A stretch of DNA of 64,000 bases, from positions 1 to 64,000 of the forward strand of contig NZ_BAFT02000110.1 of assembly GCF_000308475.2 (NCBI RefSeq). Direction: 5' to 3'. A program made the position numbers and the translations under genes. This DNA comes from Nocardia brasiliensis NBRC 14402 (GTDB taxonomy: Bacteria > Actinomycetota > Actinomycetes > Mycobacteriales > Mycobacteriaceae). The first letter of the stretch is position 1, and the number at the start of each line of letters is the position of its first letter. Positions 43,808-52,861 of the stretch are shown in pieces. The notes beneath the pieces are model-generated. The model was given only the letters and a program-made list of their open reading frames with translations, did not search any database and was not told the DNA's origin.

Positions 43808-45328
43808 CTACTCGTCGACGTCGATCCAGTCGAGGGTGCGCGCCACGGCCTTCTTCCAGCGGGCGTAGCCGCGTTCGCGCTGCTCCTCGGTCCAGGTGGG
43901 GTTCCAGCGCTTGTCCTCGTGCCAGTTCTGCACGAGTTCGTCTGTGCTGCTCCAGAATCCGACCGCGAGGCCGGCCGCGTAGGCGGCGCCGAGCGCGGTG
44001 GTCTCCGCGACGACCGGGCGCGACACCGGCACGCCGAGGAAGTCGGCTTGCAGCTGCATGCACAGCTCGTTGGCGGTGACGCCGCCGTCCACCCGCAGCA
44101 CGTCGAGCTGCACGCCGGAGTCGGCCTGCATGGCCTCGACGACGTCACGGGTCTGGTAGCAAATGGATTCCAGCGTCGCCCGCGCCAGGTGGGCGTTGGT
44201 GCTGAACCGGGAGAGCCCGACGATCGCACCGCGCGCGTCGGAGCGCCAGTACGGTGCGAACAGCCCGGAGAACGCGGGCACGAAGTACACCCCGCCGTTG
44301 TCCTCGACCTGCCGGGCCAGCGATTCGCTTTGCGACGCACCGGAAATGATGCCCAGCTGGTCCCGCAGCCACTGCACCGCCGAACCGGTCACCGCGATCG
44401 AGCCCTCCAGCGCGTACACCGGCTTGTCGTTGCCGAGCCGGTAGGCCACCGTGGTGAGCAGGCCGTGTTCGGAGCGCACGATATCGGTGCCGGTGTTGAG
44501 CAGCAGGAAGTTTCCGGTGCCGTAGGTGTTCTTCGCCTCGCCCGGGCGGAAACACACCTGGCCGACCGTGGCCGCCTGCTGATCGCCCAGCACGCCCGCC
44601 AGCGGCACCTCGCCACCGAACGGGCCGTCGGCCCTGGTCTTTCCGAACAGTTCGGGATTCGACGACGGGGCGATGGTGGGCAGCATCGAGCGCGGAATCC
44701 CGAAGATGGACAACAGTTCGTCGTCCCAGTCCAGGGTCTCCAGGTTCATCAGCATGGTGCGGCTGGCGTTGGTCGGATCGGTGACGTGCACGCCGCCGTC
44801 GACCCCGCCGGTCAGGTTCCACAGCAGCCAGCTGTCGGTGGTGCCGAAGATGGCCTCGCCGCGTTCGGCCGCCTCGGCGACGCCGGCGACGTTGTCCAGG
44901 ATCCAGCGCAGCTTGCCGCCGGAAAAGTAAGTGGCGGGCGGCAATCCGGCCTTGTGCCGGATGGTGTCGCCGTGGCCGGCCCGCTCCAGTTCCGCCGCGA
45001 TGCGATCGGTGCGGGTGTCCTGCCAGACGATGGCGTTGCAGTACGGGCGGCCGGTGCGGCGGTTCCACACGACGGTGGTCTCGCGCTGGTTGGTGACGCC
45101 GACCGCGGCCAGATCGCTCGCCTGCAGATCGGCCTTGGTGAGCGTGCTCTGGATGACCGCGCGGGTGCGCTCCCAGATCTCGGTCGGGTCGTGTTCCACC
45201 CAGCCGGCCTGCGGCAGGATCTGCTGATGTTCGAGCTGGTGGCGGGCGATCTCGTTGCCGCTGTGATCGAACACCATGAAGCGGGTGCTCGTGGTGCCCT
45301 GGTCGATGGCGCCGACATACTGGGTCAT
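43808..45328 (-). CDS. glpK: Glycerol kinase
   Basis: A 506-residue FGGY-family kinase: YVGAIDQGTTSTRFMVFDHSG at the N-terminus, NQRETTVVWNRRTGRPYCNAIVWQD (glycerol contacts) and GTGNFLLLNTG with RVDGGVTANELCMQ at the ATP site. It phosphorylates glycerol entering through GlpF. It lies 43 bp before glpD and 41 bp after glpF, so one operon is likely. A second glycerol kinase is encoded at 47238-48770 on the other strand. Confidence 0.95.
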   Translation of the reverse strand: MTQYVGAIDQGTTSTRFMVFDHSGNEIARHQLEHQQILPQAGWVEHDPTEIWERTRAVIQSTLTKADLQASDLAAVGVTNQRETTVVWNRRTGRPYCNAIVWQDTRTDRIAAELERAGHGDTIRHKAGLPPATYFSGGKLRWILDNVAGVAEAAERGEAIFGTTDSWLLWNLTGGVDGGVHVTDPTNASRTMLMNLETLDWDDELLSIFGIPRSMLPTIAPSSNPELFGKTRADGPFGGEVPLAGVLGDQQAATVGQVCFRPGEAKNTYGTGNFLLLNTGTDIVRSEHGLLTTVAYRLGNDKPVYALEGSIAVTGSAVQWLRDQLGIISGASQSESLARQVEDNGGVYFVPAFSGLFAPYWRSDARGAIVGLSRFSTNAHLARATLESICYQTRDVVEAMQADSGVQLDVLRVDGGVTANELCMQLQADFLGVPVSRPVVAETTALGAAYAAGLAVGFWSSTDELVQNWHEDKRWNPTWTEEQRERGYARWKKAVARTLDWIDVDE

Positions 45329-45369
45329 CGGTGGTCCTTTCGGGGAAAGCTGTGGAAAGAGAAAGGTAT

Positions 45370-46191
45370 TCAGAAAAGGACCTGTGCGGCCAGACCCGCG
45401 AGCACGCCGCCGAGCAGCGGGCCGACGATGGGCACCCAGGCATAACCCCAGTCGGAGTTCTTACGGCCCGGCAGATCGGTGGGGCCCGGATCGGCCCGGA
45501 GCTCGGCCGCGCCGCCGCCGACGGTGGCGGGCTCGCGCACCGGCCGGACCGCGGCGCCCTTGCTCACCGGCAGCAGCGCGTGCGCCAGCCGCGGCCCGAG
45601 GTCGCGCGCCGGGTTGATGGCGTAGCCGGTGGGCCCGCCGAGCGAGGCGCCGATGCCGACCACCAGCAGCGCGGCGGCGAGCGGCCCGAGGCCGGTGGCG
45701 GTGTGGCCCATGGCCAGCAGCACCAGCACGAGCGCGAAGGTGGCGATCACCTCGGTGGCGAAGTTCCAGGACAGCCCCCGGATCGCGGGGCCGGTGGCGA
45801 AGACGCCCAGCTTCTTCTCCTCGTCGGTTTCCTCGTCGAAGTGCCGCTTGTACGCGACGTAGGCGAGGTTCGCGCCGACGAAGGCGCCGACCAACTGGCC
45901 GAGAATGTAGGCGAGCGTGGTGGCGAGGGTGATCTCGACGCCGGCCGTGTACTCGTCCGCGCCGCTGGCCAGCACGCCGATCGTGTACGCAGGGTTCAGG
46001 TGACCGCCTGTTTTGTAGGCGACGTAGACACCGGCGAGCACGCCCAGACCCCACCCGAAGTTGATCAACAGCCAGCCGCCGTCGAAGCCCTTGGATTTGG
46101 TCAGCAATACGTTCGCGACTACGCCGACACCGAGTAAGACCAGCATCCCTGTGCCGAGTGCCTCACTCAGGAAGATCGAGCCGAAGTTCAT
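45370..46191 (-). CDS. glpF: Glycerol facilitator (aquaglyceroporin) with an enlarged loop
   Basis: A 273-residue MIP-family channel with six helices. The first half-helix motif is HLNPAYTIG (NPA), the second GYAINPARDLGPR (NPA followed by Arg, as in GlpF). Between the fifth and sixth helices the loop carries an insertion of roughly 30 polar, Pro/Ala-rich residues (REPATVGGGAAELRADPG region) not present in typical GlpF. ATG 46191 follows GGAGA. It is the first gene of the glycerol operon, with an operator-like palindrome 89 bp upstream. Confidence 0.92.
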   Translation of the reverse strand: MNFGSIFLSEALGTGMLVLLGVGVVANVLLTKSKGFDGGWLLINFGWGLGVLAGVYVAYKTGGHLNPAYTIGVLASGADEYTAGVEITLATTLAYILGQLVGAFVGANLAYVAYKRHFDEETDEEKKLGVFATGPAIRGLSWNFATEVIATFALVLVLLAMGHTATGLGPLAAALLVVGIGASLGGPTGYAINPARDLGPRLAHALLPVSKGAAVRPVREPATVGGGAAELRADPGPTDLPGRKNSDWGYAWVPIVGPLLGGVLAGLAAQVLF

Positions 46192-46279
46192 CGTTGAGTC
46201 TCCGTTCGCCCGTGGTCGCCCCACGCGACCCTGCGCATCGAGACGTTACGACCCGGCCGCGAACCCGGACATAGTGCGC

Positions 46280-46422
46280 GTTCGACAATGCCGAACGGTG
46301 AGCCTGGCTGCCCCCAGCTGCTGCCGCTAGTGTCGGGCGGCCGAGGAAGCGGGCATGACGCACGTCACACTGAGCGCCGGGAGTGTTGCTGTTTGTTCAC
46401 CGTATGTTCGACATTGTCGAAT
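46280..46422. promoter_or_regulatory. Two matching operator palindromes of the glycerol locus
   Basis: GTTCGACAATGCCGAAC at 46280-46296 and GTTCGACATTGTCGAAT at 46406-46422 are near-identical 17-bp dyads; the second contains a perfect TTCGACATTGTCGAA palindrome. One sits before glpF, the other 20 bp before the regulator gene. IclR-type proteins bind such sites, so the regulator probably controls both directions and itself. Confidence 0.75.
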
Positions 46423-46442
46423 CCGGCCGCTAGTTTCGGGGC

Positions 46443-47207
46443 ATGCCCGGACCGATCCAGTCGATCGAGCGAGCGGCGGCCATCCTGCGCCTGCTCGCCC
46501 GCGGCGCAGGCCGGCTCGGCGTCGGCGAAATCGCGGGCGCGCTCGGTCTCGCCAAACCCACCGCGCACGGAATCCTGCGCACGTTGCAAGGCGTCGGTTT
46601 CGTCGAGCAGGATCCGGCGACCGGTAAGTATCAGCTCGGCGCGGCCCTCGTGCACCTCGGCACCAGCTATCTGGATGCCAACGAGCTACGTTCGCGCGCT
46701 ATCAACTGGGCGGATGCTTTGGCGGCGCGCACGGGCGAAGCCGTGCGCATCGGCGCGCCGGTCGACGGAAGCGTGGTGGTGGTGCACCACGTCTTTCGCC
46801 CCGACAACTCCGAACAGGCGCTCGAACTGGGCGAACTGCTCCCGCCGCACGCGACCGCCCTGGGCAAGGTGCTGCTCGCCTACGACGCCGATCTCTTGGC
46901 GGACATGCGCGGCACCGACCTGCCCTCGCTCACCAGGCGCACGATCATCGACCGTACGGTCCTCACTCGTACGCTCGCCGCGGTCCGGCAGGCGGGCTGG
47001 GCGGGCGACACCGAGGAATACCGGCCGGGGGAGGCGGGCATCGCGGCGCCGATCCGCGCGCACGGCGGACTCGTCGTGGGCGCCATCGGCATCAGCGGAC
47101 CGGTCGACCGGCTCTGCGACGCGCAATTACGACACCGGGCCGCCCTGGTCGGGCAGGTACGCGACGCCGCGCACGCGGTCTCGCGAGATCTGGGCGGCGG
47201 ACACTGA
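46443..47207 (+). CDS. IclR-family regulator of glycerol genes
   Basis: A 254-residue regulator. The winged helix is SIERAAAILRLLARGAG with LGLAKPTAHGILRTLQ; the C-terminal effector domain carries the LPPHATALGKVLLAY block and GEAGIAAPI. The family includes glycerol-operon regulators such as actinobacterial GylR. It is divergent from glpF and lies directly upstream of the second glycerol kinase gene. Two palindromes in the shared promoter fit binding by this protein. Confidence 0.9.
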   Translation: MPGPIQSIERAAAILRLLARGAGRLGVGEIAGALGLAKPTAHGILRTLQGVGFVEQDPATGKYQLGAALVHLGTSYLDANELRSRAINWADALAARTGEAVRIGAPVDGSVVVVHHVFRPDNSEQALELGELLPPHATALGKVLLAYDADLLADMRGTDLPSLTRRTIIDRTVLTRTLAAVRQAGWAGDTEEYRPGEAGIAAPIRAHGGLVVGAIGISGPVDRLCDAQLRHRAALVGQVRDAAHAVSRDLGGGH

Positions 47208-47237
47208 CCCACTGACTCATCGCAGGAGAGGACGCGG

Positions 47238-48770
47238 ATGACCCAACGTTTCGTGCTGGCGATCGATCAGGGCACCACCTCCACCAGGTGCATCCTGTTC
47301 GATCAGCGCGCTCGCCTGGTCGGCGTCGCGCAACGCGAGCACAAGCAGCACTATCCGCGGCCCGGCTGGATCGAGCAGGACGCGATGGAGATCTGGCGCA
47401 ATGTCGACCGGATCGTGCCGCAAGCCCTGCGGGACTCCGGCATCGCCGCCGAACAGGTGGCCGCCCTCGGCATCGCGAATCAGCGCGAGACCACGGTGGT
47501 GTGGGACCGCCGCACCGGCGCACCGATCCGGCGCGCCATCGTCTGGCAGGACGTGCGGACCGAGGACCTGGTCCGCGAGTACGAGGAAAAGCCTGGCGCA
47601 CACCGCATTCGGGAGCTGTGCGGGCTGCCGCTGGCCAGCTATTTCGCGGCGCCGCGGCTGCGCTGGCTGCTCGATTCCATTCCCGGACTACAGGACCGGG
47701 CCGAACGCGGTGAGGTGCTGTTCGGCACCATGGAGACCTGGCTGATCTGGAATCTCACCGGCGGCGTCGACGGCGGCCTGCACCTGACCGATGTCACCAA
47801 CGCCAGCCGCACCCTGCTGATGAACCTCACCACGCTCACCTGGGATCCGGAGCTGCTGAGCTTCTTCGGTATCCCCGCGGCCATGCTGCCGCGGATCCAG
47901 CCCTCGACCGCGTCCTACGGGACCACCCGCCGCGTCGTGCCCGGTATCCCGATCGCTGCCGCGCTCGGTGACCAGCACGCGGCGCTGTTCGGTCAAACCT
48001 GTTTCGCGCGTGGGGAAACCAAGTGCACCTACGGCACGGGCGGGTTCCTCATGATGAACACCGGCCGCGAACTGGTGCAGTCCTCGCACGGTCTGCTCAC
48101 CACCATCGGCTACCAGATCGGCGACGAGAAGCCGGTGTACGCGCTGGAGGGGCCGATCGCGGTGACCGGCTCGCTGGTGCAGTGGGTACGCGACAACATC
48201 GGCCTGGTCACCAGTGCCCCGGAGATCGAAACCCTTGCCCGCACAGTGCAGGACAACGGCGGGTGCTACATCGTGCCCGCCTTCTCCGGGCTGTACGCGC
48301 CGCACTGGCGCAGTGACGCGCGCGGTCTCATCGCCGGTCTCACGTCCTATATCACCAAGGGCCACATCGCACGGGCCGTGCTGGAGGCGACGGCGTGGCA
48401 GACCCGTGAGGTGGTCGACGCGATGAACGCCGACTCCGGTTTACAGGCCCGCGCCCTGCGCGTCGACGGCGGCATGACCTCGGACAACCTGCTCATGCAG
48501 ATCGTGGCCGACGTGCTGGATCTGCCCGTCATGCGCCCGTTCGTCGCCGAAACCGTTTCGCTCGGAGCGGCTTACGCCGCCGGTCTGGCCGTCGGCTACT
48601 GGCCGGACCTGGAGGGCCTGCGCAACAATTGGCGCCTGGCCGCCCAATGGGTCCCGCAGATGGACCCGCTGCACCGCGCCGACGAGTACGAGAACTGGCA
48701 GCGCGCAGTGCAATTGACCTTCGGCTGGTTGCGCTCGAAGCGCCGTCGCGACGAGGCGCGAACGCCATGA
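47238..48770 (+). CDS. Second glycerol kinase paralogue
   Basis: A 510-residue FGGY kinase close to the glpK product at 43808: FVLAIDQGTTSTRCILFDQRA, NQRETTVVWDRRTGAPIRRAIVWQD, and GTGGFLMMNTG with RVDGGMTSDNLLMQ. All three family blocks are intact, so it should be active. It lies 30 bp after the IclR gene and is likely co-transcribed with it, outside the glpF-glpK-glpD operon. It ends in ARTP immediately before the convergent desaturase stop, with no base between. Confidence 0.9.
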   Translation: MTQRFVLAIDQGTTSTRCILFDQRARLVGVAQREHKQHYPRPGWIEQDAMEIWRNVDRIVPQALRDSGIAAEQVAALGIANQRETTVVWDRRTGAPIRRAIVWQDVRTEDLVREYEEKPGAHRIRELCGLPLASYFAAPRLRWLLDSIPGLQDRAERGEVLFGTMETWLIWNLTGGVDGGLHLTDVTNASRTLLMNLTTLTWDPELLSFFGIPAAMLPRIQPSTASYGTTRRVVPGIPIAAALGDQHAALFGQTCFARGETKCTYGTGGFLMMNTGRELVQSSHGLLTTIGYQIGDEKPVYALEGPIAVTGSLVQWVRDNIGLVTSAPEIETLARTVQDNGGCYIVPAFSGLYAPHWRSDARGLIAGLTSYITKGHIARAVLEATAWQTREVVDAMNADSGLQARALRVDGGMTSDNLLMQIVADVLDLPVMRPFVAETVSLGAAYAAGLAVGYWPDLEGLRNNWRLAAQWVPQMDPLHRADEYENWQRAVQLTFGWLRSKRRRDEARTP

Positions 48771-50081
48771 TCATCCGGCGTCGGCGACCGGCCTGCGCAA
48801 CGAACCGGCGATATTGGACCTGACCCTGGCCACGGCGCGGCGCAGCGCATTGCCCTCGAGGCCCGCTTCGAGTTCGAGGCGGAGCCGCGCGTTGTGCAGC
48901 GCGGTGCGCAAACCCGTTGTCACATCGGAGAGTTCGGCGACCGCCAGCGCGGCGCCGGCCTGGAACTTCTTCTCGGACGCGGTTTCCGGCGCATCATCGG
49001 AGGTGGCGATCAGCCAGCGGTCGGGGACCGCGAGCTTGTGGATGGTGCGCATGGTGAGCAGGTACTGCCGCAGCAGCGAGCCGCTGGTGTAGGGCAGGTC
49101 GTACTTGTCGCAGAGGGCGCGAACCCGGGTGGCGATCTCGGCGTAGCGGTTGCTCGGCAGATCGGGGAACAGGTGGTGTTCGATCTGATAGCAGAGGTTT
49201 CCGCTGGCGAAGGCGAGCGTCGGTCCCGCATCGAAGTTCGCGGTGCCCAGCATCTGCCGCAGATACCATTCGGATCTGGTCTCGGCGGTCAGCGCGGCGG
49301 GCGTGAATTTCTCCGCGCCGTCCGGGAAGTGCCCGCAGAAGATCACCACGTAGGCCCAGGCGTTGCGCAGGACATTGGCGGCGATATTCGCGGTCAGCGC
49401 ACGCCGCCAGCGTTTTCCGCTCAGCGCGGGGAACAGGACATAGTCCTTGACCGCCTGGCGTCCCACCTTGCGCAGGAAAGCCTTTGTCAGCGCGGTCTTC
49501 TCGGCCTTGGTCTCGACCCGGTCGCGATCCGCGTACAGGCCGTGCAAGCCGATGCCCCATTCGAAAGTGGTGGCCAGGATCAGGTTTTGCAGCGGCTGCA
49601 ACAGATGCTCGCGCTTCCACTCCTGGTCTCTGGTCACCCGCATCACGCCGAAACCGATGTCGTCGTCCATGTCGATGACGTTGGTGTAGACGTGATGGCG
49701 GAAGTTGTGCGAGTACTTCCACTGGGCGGACAGCCCGACCATGTCCCATTCCCAACTGGTGGAATGGATTTCCGGATCGTTCATCCAATCCCATTGGCCG
49801 TGCGAGACATTGTGGCCGATTTCCATGTTCTCGATGCTTTTGGCGGCGGCCAGCGACACCGTGCCGAGCAACCACGTCGTCCGGTTGCGGTTGACCGCGA
49901 TCAGCAGGCGGGCGGCGATGTCCAGGGCCCGCTGGAAGCGGATGGTGCGCCGGATGTAGGCCGCGTCGCGGCCACCGAGCGATTCGCTGGTGTCCCGGTG
50001 GATCGTGTCGAGCTCGGCGCCGAGCGACTCGATGTCCTCCTTGCTCAGGTGTGAATACACGGCAATATCGGTGATGGCCAT
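48771..50081 (-). CDS. Membrane fatty acid desaturase (DesA3-like)
   Basis: A 436-residue membrane desaturase. Three histidine boxes coordinate the di-iron centre: GHNVSHGQWDW, HNFRHHVYTN and QIEHHLFPDLP. The order and spacing fit acyl-CoA delta-9-type desaturases such as mycobacterial DesA3, which introduce a double bond into stearoyl-CoA. ATG 50081 follows GAAGGACCT, which decides the start. The oxidoreductase partner found next to DesA3 in mycobacteria is not in this neighbourhood. Confidence 0.9.
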   Translation of the reverse strand: MAITDIAVYSHLSKEDIESLGAELDTIHRDTSESLGGRDAAYIRRTIRFQRALDIAARLLIAVNRNRTTWLLGTVSLAAAKSIENMEIGHNVSHGQWDWMNDPEIHSTSWEWDMVGLSAQWKYSHNFRHHVYTNVIDMDDDIGFGVMRVTRDQEWKREHLLQPLQNLILATTFEWGIGLHGLYADRDRVETKAEKTALTKAFLRKVGRQAVKDYVLFPALSGKRWRRALTANIAANVLRNAWAYVVIFCGHFPDGAEKFTPAALTAETRSEWYLRQMLGTANFDAGPTLAFASGNLCYQIEHHLFPDLPSNRYAEIATRVRALCDKYDLPYTSGSLLRQYLLTMRTIHKLAVPDRWLIATSDDAPETASEKKFQAGAALAVAELSDVTTGLRTALHNARLRLELEAGLEGNALRRAVARVRSNIAGSLRRPVADAG

Positions 50082-50374
50082 AGGTCCTTCTCGGCTGATC
50101 GCCGCCCAGCGCAGGGGACGCCGGACCGGCCGCCGATGCGCGTCTCGATCGGCGTTGCTCGGAATTCGAGCTGGGACGGTCGGAGATTGAGAGCCGACGT
50201 CGATGATTCCTGCCCTCGACGCTACCACCGCCGCGGCGACGGTAGGCGCAACAGCAGGCGGATGCGAGACAAACGGCACGTGGCCGCCGCGAATCACGCG
50301 TTCCGGCAGGGGAATTTCGACACCACGGTGGGGATCATGCGAGGTTCTCGGCGCGGAGAGGGTTGAATAGAGGG

Positions 50375-50396
50375 GATCGGCTATTGGCGGCCGATC
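50375..50396 (+). promoter_or_regulatory. Hairpin abutting the ribosome site of the next gene
   Basis: GATCGGC (50375-50381) and GCCGATC (50390-50396) form a 7-bp stem. It ends at the GGAGGAGG ribosome site of the small gene at 50413. Within the gap 50082-50412 I see no gene. Confidence 0.4.
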
Positions 50397-50412
50397 GGAG
50401 GAGGCTCGACGA

Positions 50413-50580
50413 ATGAGTCAGGAAAGCGGGCAAGGGTCGGGGCTGTTCAGCCACGACACCATTCCCATCCAGGTGTATAAGCCTGCCGAGAGCAGTGAAG
50501 TACATCATCAGCCGGTGTTCAGTAGGGCCGAGGACGGCTCCGGTTCTGTTGTCGGGGAGGTCGCTCCGCCGCACGCCTGA
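50413..50580 (+). CDS. Small acidic hypothetical protein
   Basis: A 55-residue protein (MSQESGQGSGLFSHDTIPIQ then VYKPAESSEVHHQPVFSRAE). It has a strong ribosome site, GGAGGAGG at about 8 bases, and is followed 17 bp later by a strong hairpin, so it has the layout of a complete single gene. No signal peptide, helix or known motif is apparent. Function unknown. Confidence 0.7.
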   Translation: MSQESGQGSGLFSHDTIPIQVYKPAESSEVHHQPVFSRAEDGSGSVVGEVAPPHA

Positions 50581-50597
50581 CGCCGGACATGACGCGC

Positions 50598-50632
50598 GAG
50601 CCCCCGCACCTCCACCGGAGATGCGGGGGCTC
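50598..50632 (+). terminator. Strong hairpin terminator
   Basis: GAGCCCCCGCA (50598-50608) and TGCGGGGGCTC (50622-50632) form a perfect 11-bp stem, with CTCC/GGAG in the loop extending it. It follows the small gene by 17 bp. The T-tract is absent. Confidence 0.8.
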
Positions 50633-50739
50633 TAGCCGTTCCGGGGGCCGTTCCTTTCGGCCTAAGTGAATCATCGATAGCGTAATTCACGCCGCTGACC
50701 AGGAACTTTCGCGAATTCCTGGATGCTCATCGCATTGTG

Positions 50740-50758
50740 CTGTTCAATAAGTGAACAG
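50740..50758. promoter_or_regulatory. Operator palindrome of the beta-oxidation-type operon
   Basis: CTGTTCAATAAGTGAACAG is a perfect 7-bp inverted repeat with a 5-bp spacer, 27 bp before the thiolase start. A second dyad, CCAGGAA..TTCCTGG (50699-50722), lies just upstream. The first is a typical TetR-type site and is the likely target of the tandem TetR regulator at the operon end. Confidence 0.7.
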
Positions 50759-50785
50759 TCGCTAGTCAATGTTGATGGGACGGAC

Positions 50786-51973
50786 ATGAGCAGACGTGCA
50801 GTCGTGGCGGGTGTGGGAATGATCCCGTTCACCACCCCGAGCCGCAGCGAGACCTACGACGTCATGGGCACCAGAGCGGCGCGGGCCGCACTGCTCGACG
50901 CCGACCTCGACTACTCCCGTATCCAGCAGGCCTACGCCGGCTACGTCTACGGTGATTCGACCTGCGGGCAGGCGGTGATCTACGGGCTCGGCCAGACCGG
51001 TATCCCGGTGATCAACGTCAACAACAACTGCTCGACGGGTTCGTCGGCGCTGTTCCTCGCGCGCCAGGCGGTCGAGTCCGGCGCGGCGGACGCGGTGCTG
51101 GCGGTCGGTTTCGAACAGATGCAGCGCGGTGCGCTCGCGCGCGGCTACGCCGACCGGCCGAGTCCGTTCGCCCGCTTCGACGAGGTGATGGACGAGATCC
51201 AGGAACGCGACGAATCTCCTTTCGCCGCACAGATGTTCGGCGGTGCGGGGCGTACCTACGCCGAGCGCTACGGCACCGCCCCGGAGACCTTCGCGAAGAT
51301 CTCGGTGAAATCGCGCAGGCATGCGGCGAACAATCCGTTCGCGGTCTTCCGCGACCCGCTGACGGTCGGTGAAGTGCTCGCCTCCCCGCACATCTACGGT
51401 CCACTGACCCGATTGCAGTGCTGCCCGCCCACCTGTGGCGCCGCCGCGGCGGTGCTCGTCAGCGAAGAGTTCGCCGCGGCCAACGGCATCGACCGCTCGG
51501 TGGTGATCCGGGCGCAGGCGATGACCACCGACTTTCCGTCCACCTTCGAGCAGAAGGACATGACGAAGATCGTCGGCTACGACATGACCAAGGCTGCGGC
51601 ACACCAGGTTTACGAAGCCTCCGGTGTCGCGCCGACGGATATCCGGGTGGTCGAACTGCACGACTGCTTCACCGCCAACGAGTTGCTCACCTACGAGGCG
51701 CTCGGCCTCACGCCGGAGGGGACCGCGGAGCAGTTCGTCAACGACGGTGACAACACCTACGGCGGACGGGTGGTCACCAATCCCTCAGGCGGCCTGTTGT
51801 CCAAGGGACACCCGCTCGGTGCGACCGGACTCGCGCAATGCGCCGAGCTGGTCTGGCAATTGCGCGGCGAGGCCGAAGGCCGTCAGGTCGCCGACGACCT
51901 GAAAATCGCGCTGCAACACAACATCGGTCTCGGCGGCGCGGCCGTGGTGACCCTGTACGAGAAGGTGGGTTGA
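50786..51973 (+). CDS. SCP-x-type thiolase / lipid-transfer protein
   Basis: A 395-residue thiolase-fold protein: NVNNNCSTGSSALFLARQAV holds the active Cys, VVELHDCFTANE and NPSGGLLSKGHPLGATGLAQ give the His and second Cys-loop elements. It resembles the thiolase part of SCP-x, which cleaves branched 3-ketoacyl-CoA, though many such proteins are only lipid-transfer homologues. ATG 50786 is chosen because the fold starts MSRRAVVAGVGMIPF. It is first in a six-gene operon with a palindrome at its promoter. Confidence 0.9.
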   Translation: MSRRAVVAGVGMIPFTTPSRSETYDVMGTRAARAALLDADLDYSRIQQAYAGYVYGDSTCGQAVIYGLGQTGIPVINVNNNCSTGSSALFLARQAVESGAADAVLAVGFEQMQRGALARGYADRPSPFARFDEVMDEIQERDESPFAAQMFGGAGRTYAERYGTAPETFAKISVKSRRHAANNPFAVFRDPLTVGEVLASPHIYGPLTRLQCCPPTCGAAAAVLVSEEFAAANGIDRSVVIRAQAMTTDFPSTFEQKDMTKIVGYDMTKAAAHQVYEASGVAPTDIRVVELHDCFTANELLTYEALGLTPEGTAEQFVNDGDNTYGGRVVTNPSGGLLSKGHPLGATGLAQCAELVWQLRGEAEGRQVADDLKIALQHNIGLGGAAVVTLYEKVG

Positions 51974-51977
51974 GCGG

Positions 51978-52439
51978 ATGCCCGTGGACCCGAGTGTGAT
52001 CGGCAAACAGCTGCCGCCGAGCACCCTGACGGTGGAGGCAGGGCGGCTGCGCTTCTTCGCCGAGGTGATCGGCGAGACCGACCCGATCTACACCGATCTC
52101 GCCGCCGCGCAGGCGGCGGGCTATCCGAATCTACCGGTGCCCCCGACCTTTCTGTTCGGCATCGAGCTGGACAGTCCGGATTCGTTCGGCTGGCTCGGCG
52201 ATCTCGGCGTCGACCTGCGCCGGGTGCTGCACGGCGAGCAGTCGTTCGTCTATCACAGCACCGCGGTGGCGGGCGATGTGCTGACCGCGACGCCGACCAT
52301 CGGCAACGTGTACAGCAAAAAAGGCGGCGCACTGGAGTTCATCGAGAAGACCTCCACCGTGACGCGGGCCGATGGCACCCTGGTCGCCGAATTGAAATCC
52401 GTGATCGTCGTACGCAACCCGGAGGTCACCGCAGCATGA
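51978..52439 (+). CDS. MaoC-like dehydratase, N-terminal (FAS1_DH) type
   Basis: A 153-residue hot-dog protein, starting PVDPSVIGKQLPPSTLTVEAGRL with VIGETDPIYTD and GYPNLPVPPTFLFG. This is the half of the two-part enoyl-CoA hydratase that lacks the catalytic motif. It overlaps the next gene by four bases (ATGA), so the two are expected to form a heterodimer, as known for steroid side-chain hydratases. Confidence 0.85.
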   Translation: MPVDPSVIGKQLPPSTLTVEAGRLRFFAEVIGETDPIYTDLAAAQAAGYPNLPVPPTFLFGIELDSPDSFGWLGDLGVDLRRVLHGEQSFVYHSTAVAGDVLTATPTIGNVYSKKGGALEFIEKTSTVTRADGTLVAELKSVIVVRNPEVTAA

Positions 52440-52846
52440 CTGGTCTCGTGCCCATCGAGGTCGGCACCGAATTGCCGCCGCTGCGCCTCGCGCCGATCAC
52501 CCGAACCACCTTGGCGCTGTTCGCCGGTGCCTCCGGCGATCACAACCCGATCCACATCGACCTCGACGTGGCGAAGTCCGCCGGGCTCGACGACGTCTTC
52601 GCGCACGGCATGTTGTCGATGGCCTATCTGGGCAGGCTGGTCTCGGATCGGTTCGGCCTGCGGGCGATCCGCGCGTATCGGGTGCGCTTCGCCGCGATCA
52701 CGCCGGTGCACGCCCAGCCGACCGCGACCGGCAAGGTCGTGGCGATCGACGAGGTGGACGGCGAGCGCCGCGCCACCCTGGAACTGGCCGTCGTCCTCGC
52801 CGACGGCACGGTCACCCTGCTCGGCGACGCCGTCGTCGCACTCTGA
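52436..52846 (+). CDS. MaoC-like enoyl-CoA hydratase, catalytic half
   Basis: A 136-residue hot-dog protein with the hydratase 2 motif GASGDHNPIHIDLDVAKSAGL (Asp and His catalytic) and FAHGMLSMAYLGRLV. It partners the preceding gene product. Together they would hydrate an enoyl-CoA intermediate. Confidence 0.88.
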   Translation: MTGLVPIEVGTELPPLRLAPITRTTLALFAGASGDHNPIHIDLDVAKSAGLDDVFAHGMLSMAYLGRLVSDRFGLRAIRAYRVRFAAITPVHAQPTATGKVVAIDEVDGERRATLELAVVLADGTVTLLGDAVVAL

Positions 52847-52861
52847 AAGGATTTGCAGCAC

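Noticed and set aside
42085..44340. glpD frame extended to 751 codons
   Set aside because: The extra 192 codons overlap glpK in antisense. The ATG at 43764 has the ribosome site and the family N-terminus.
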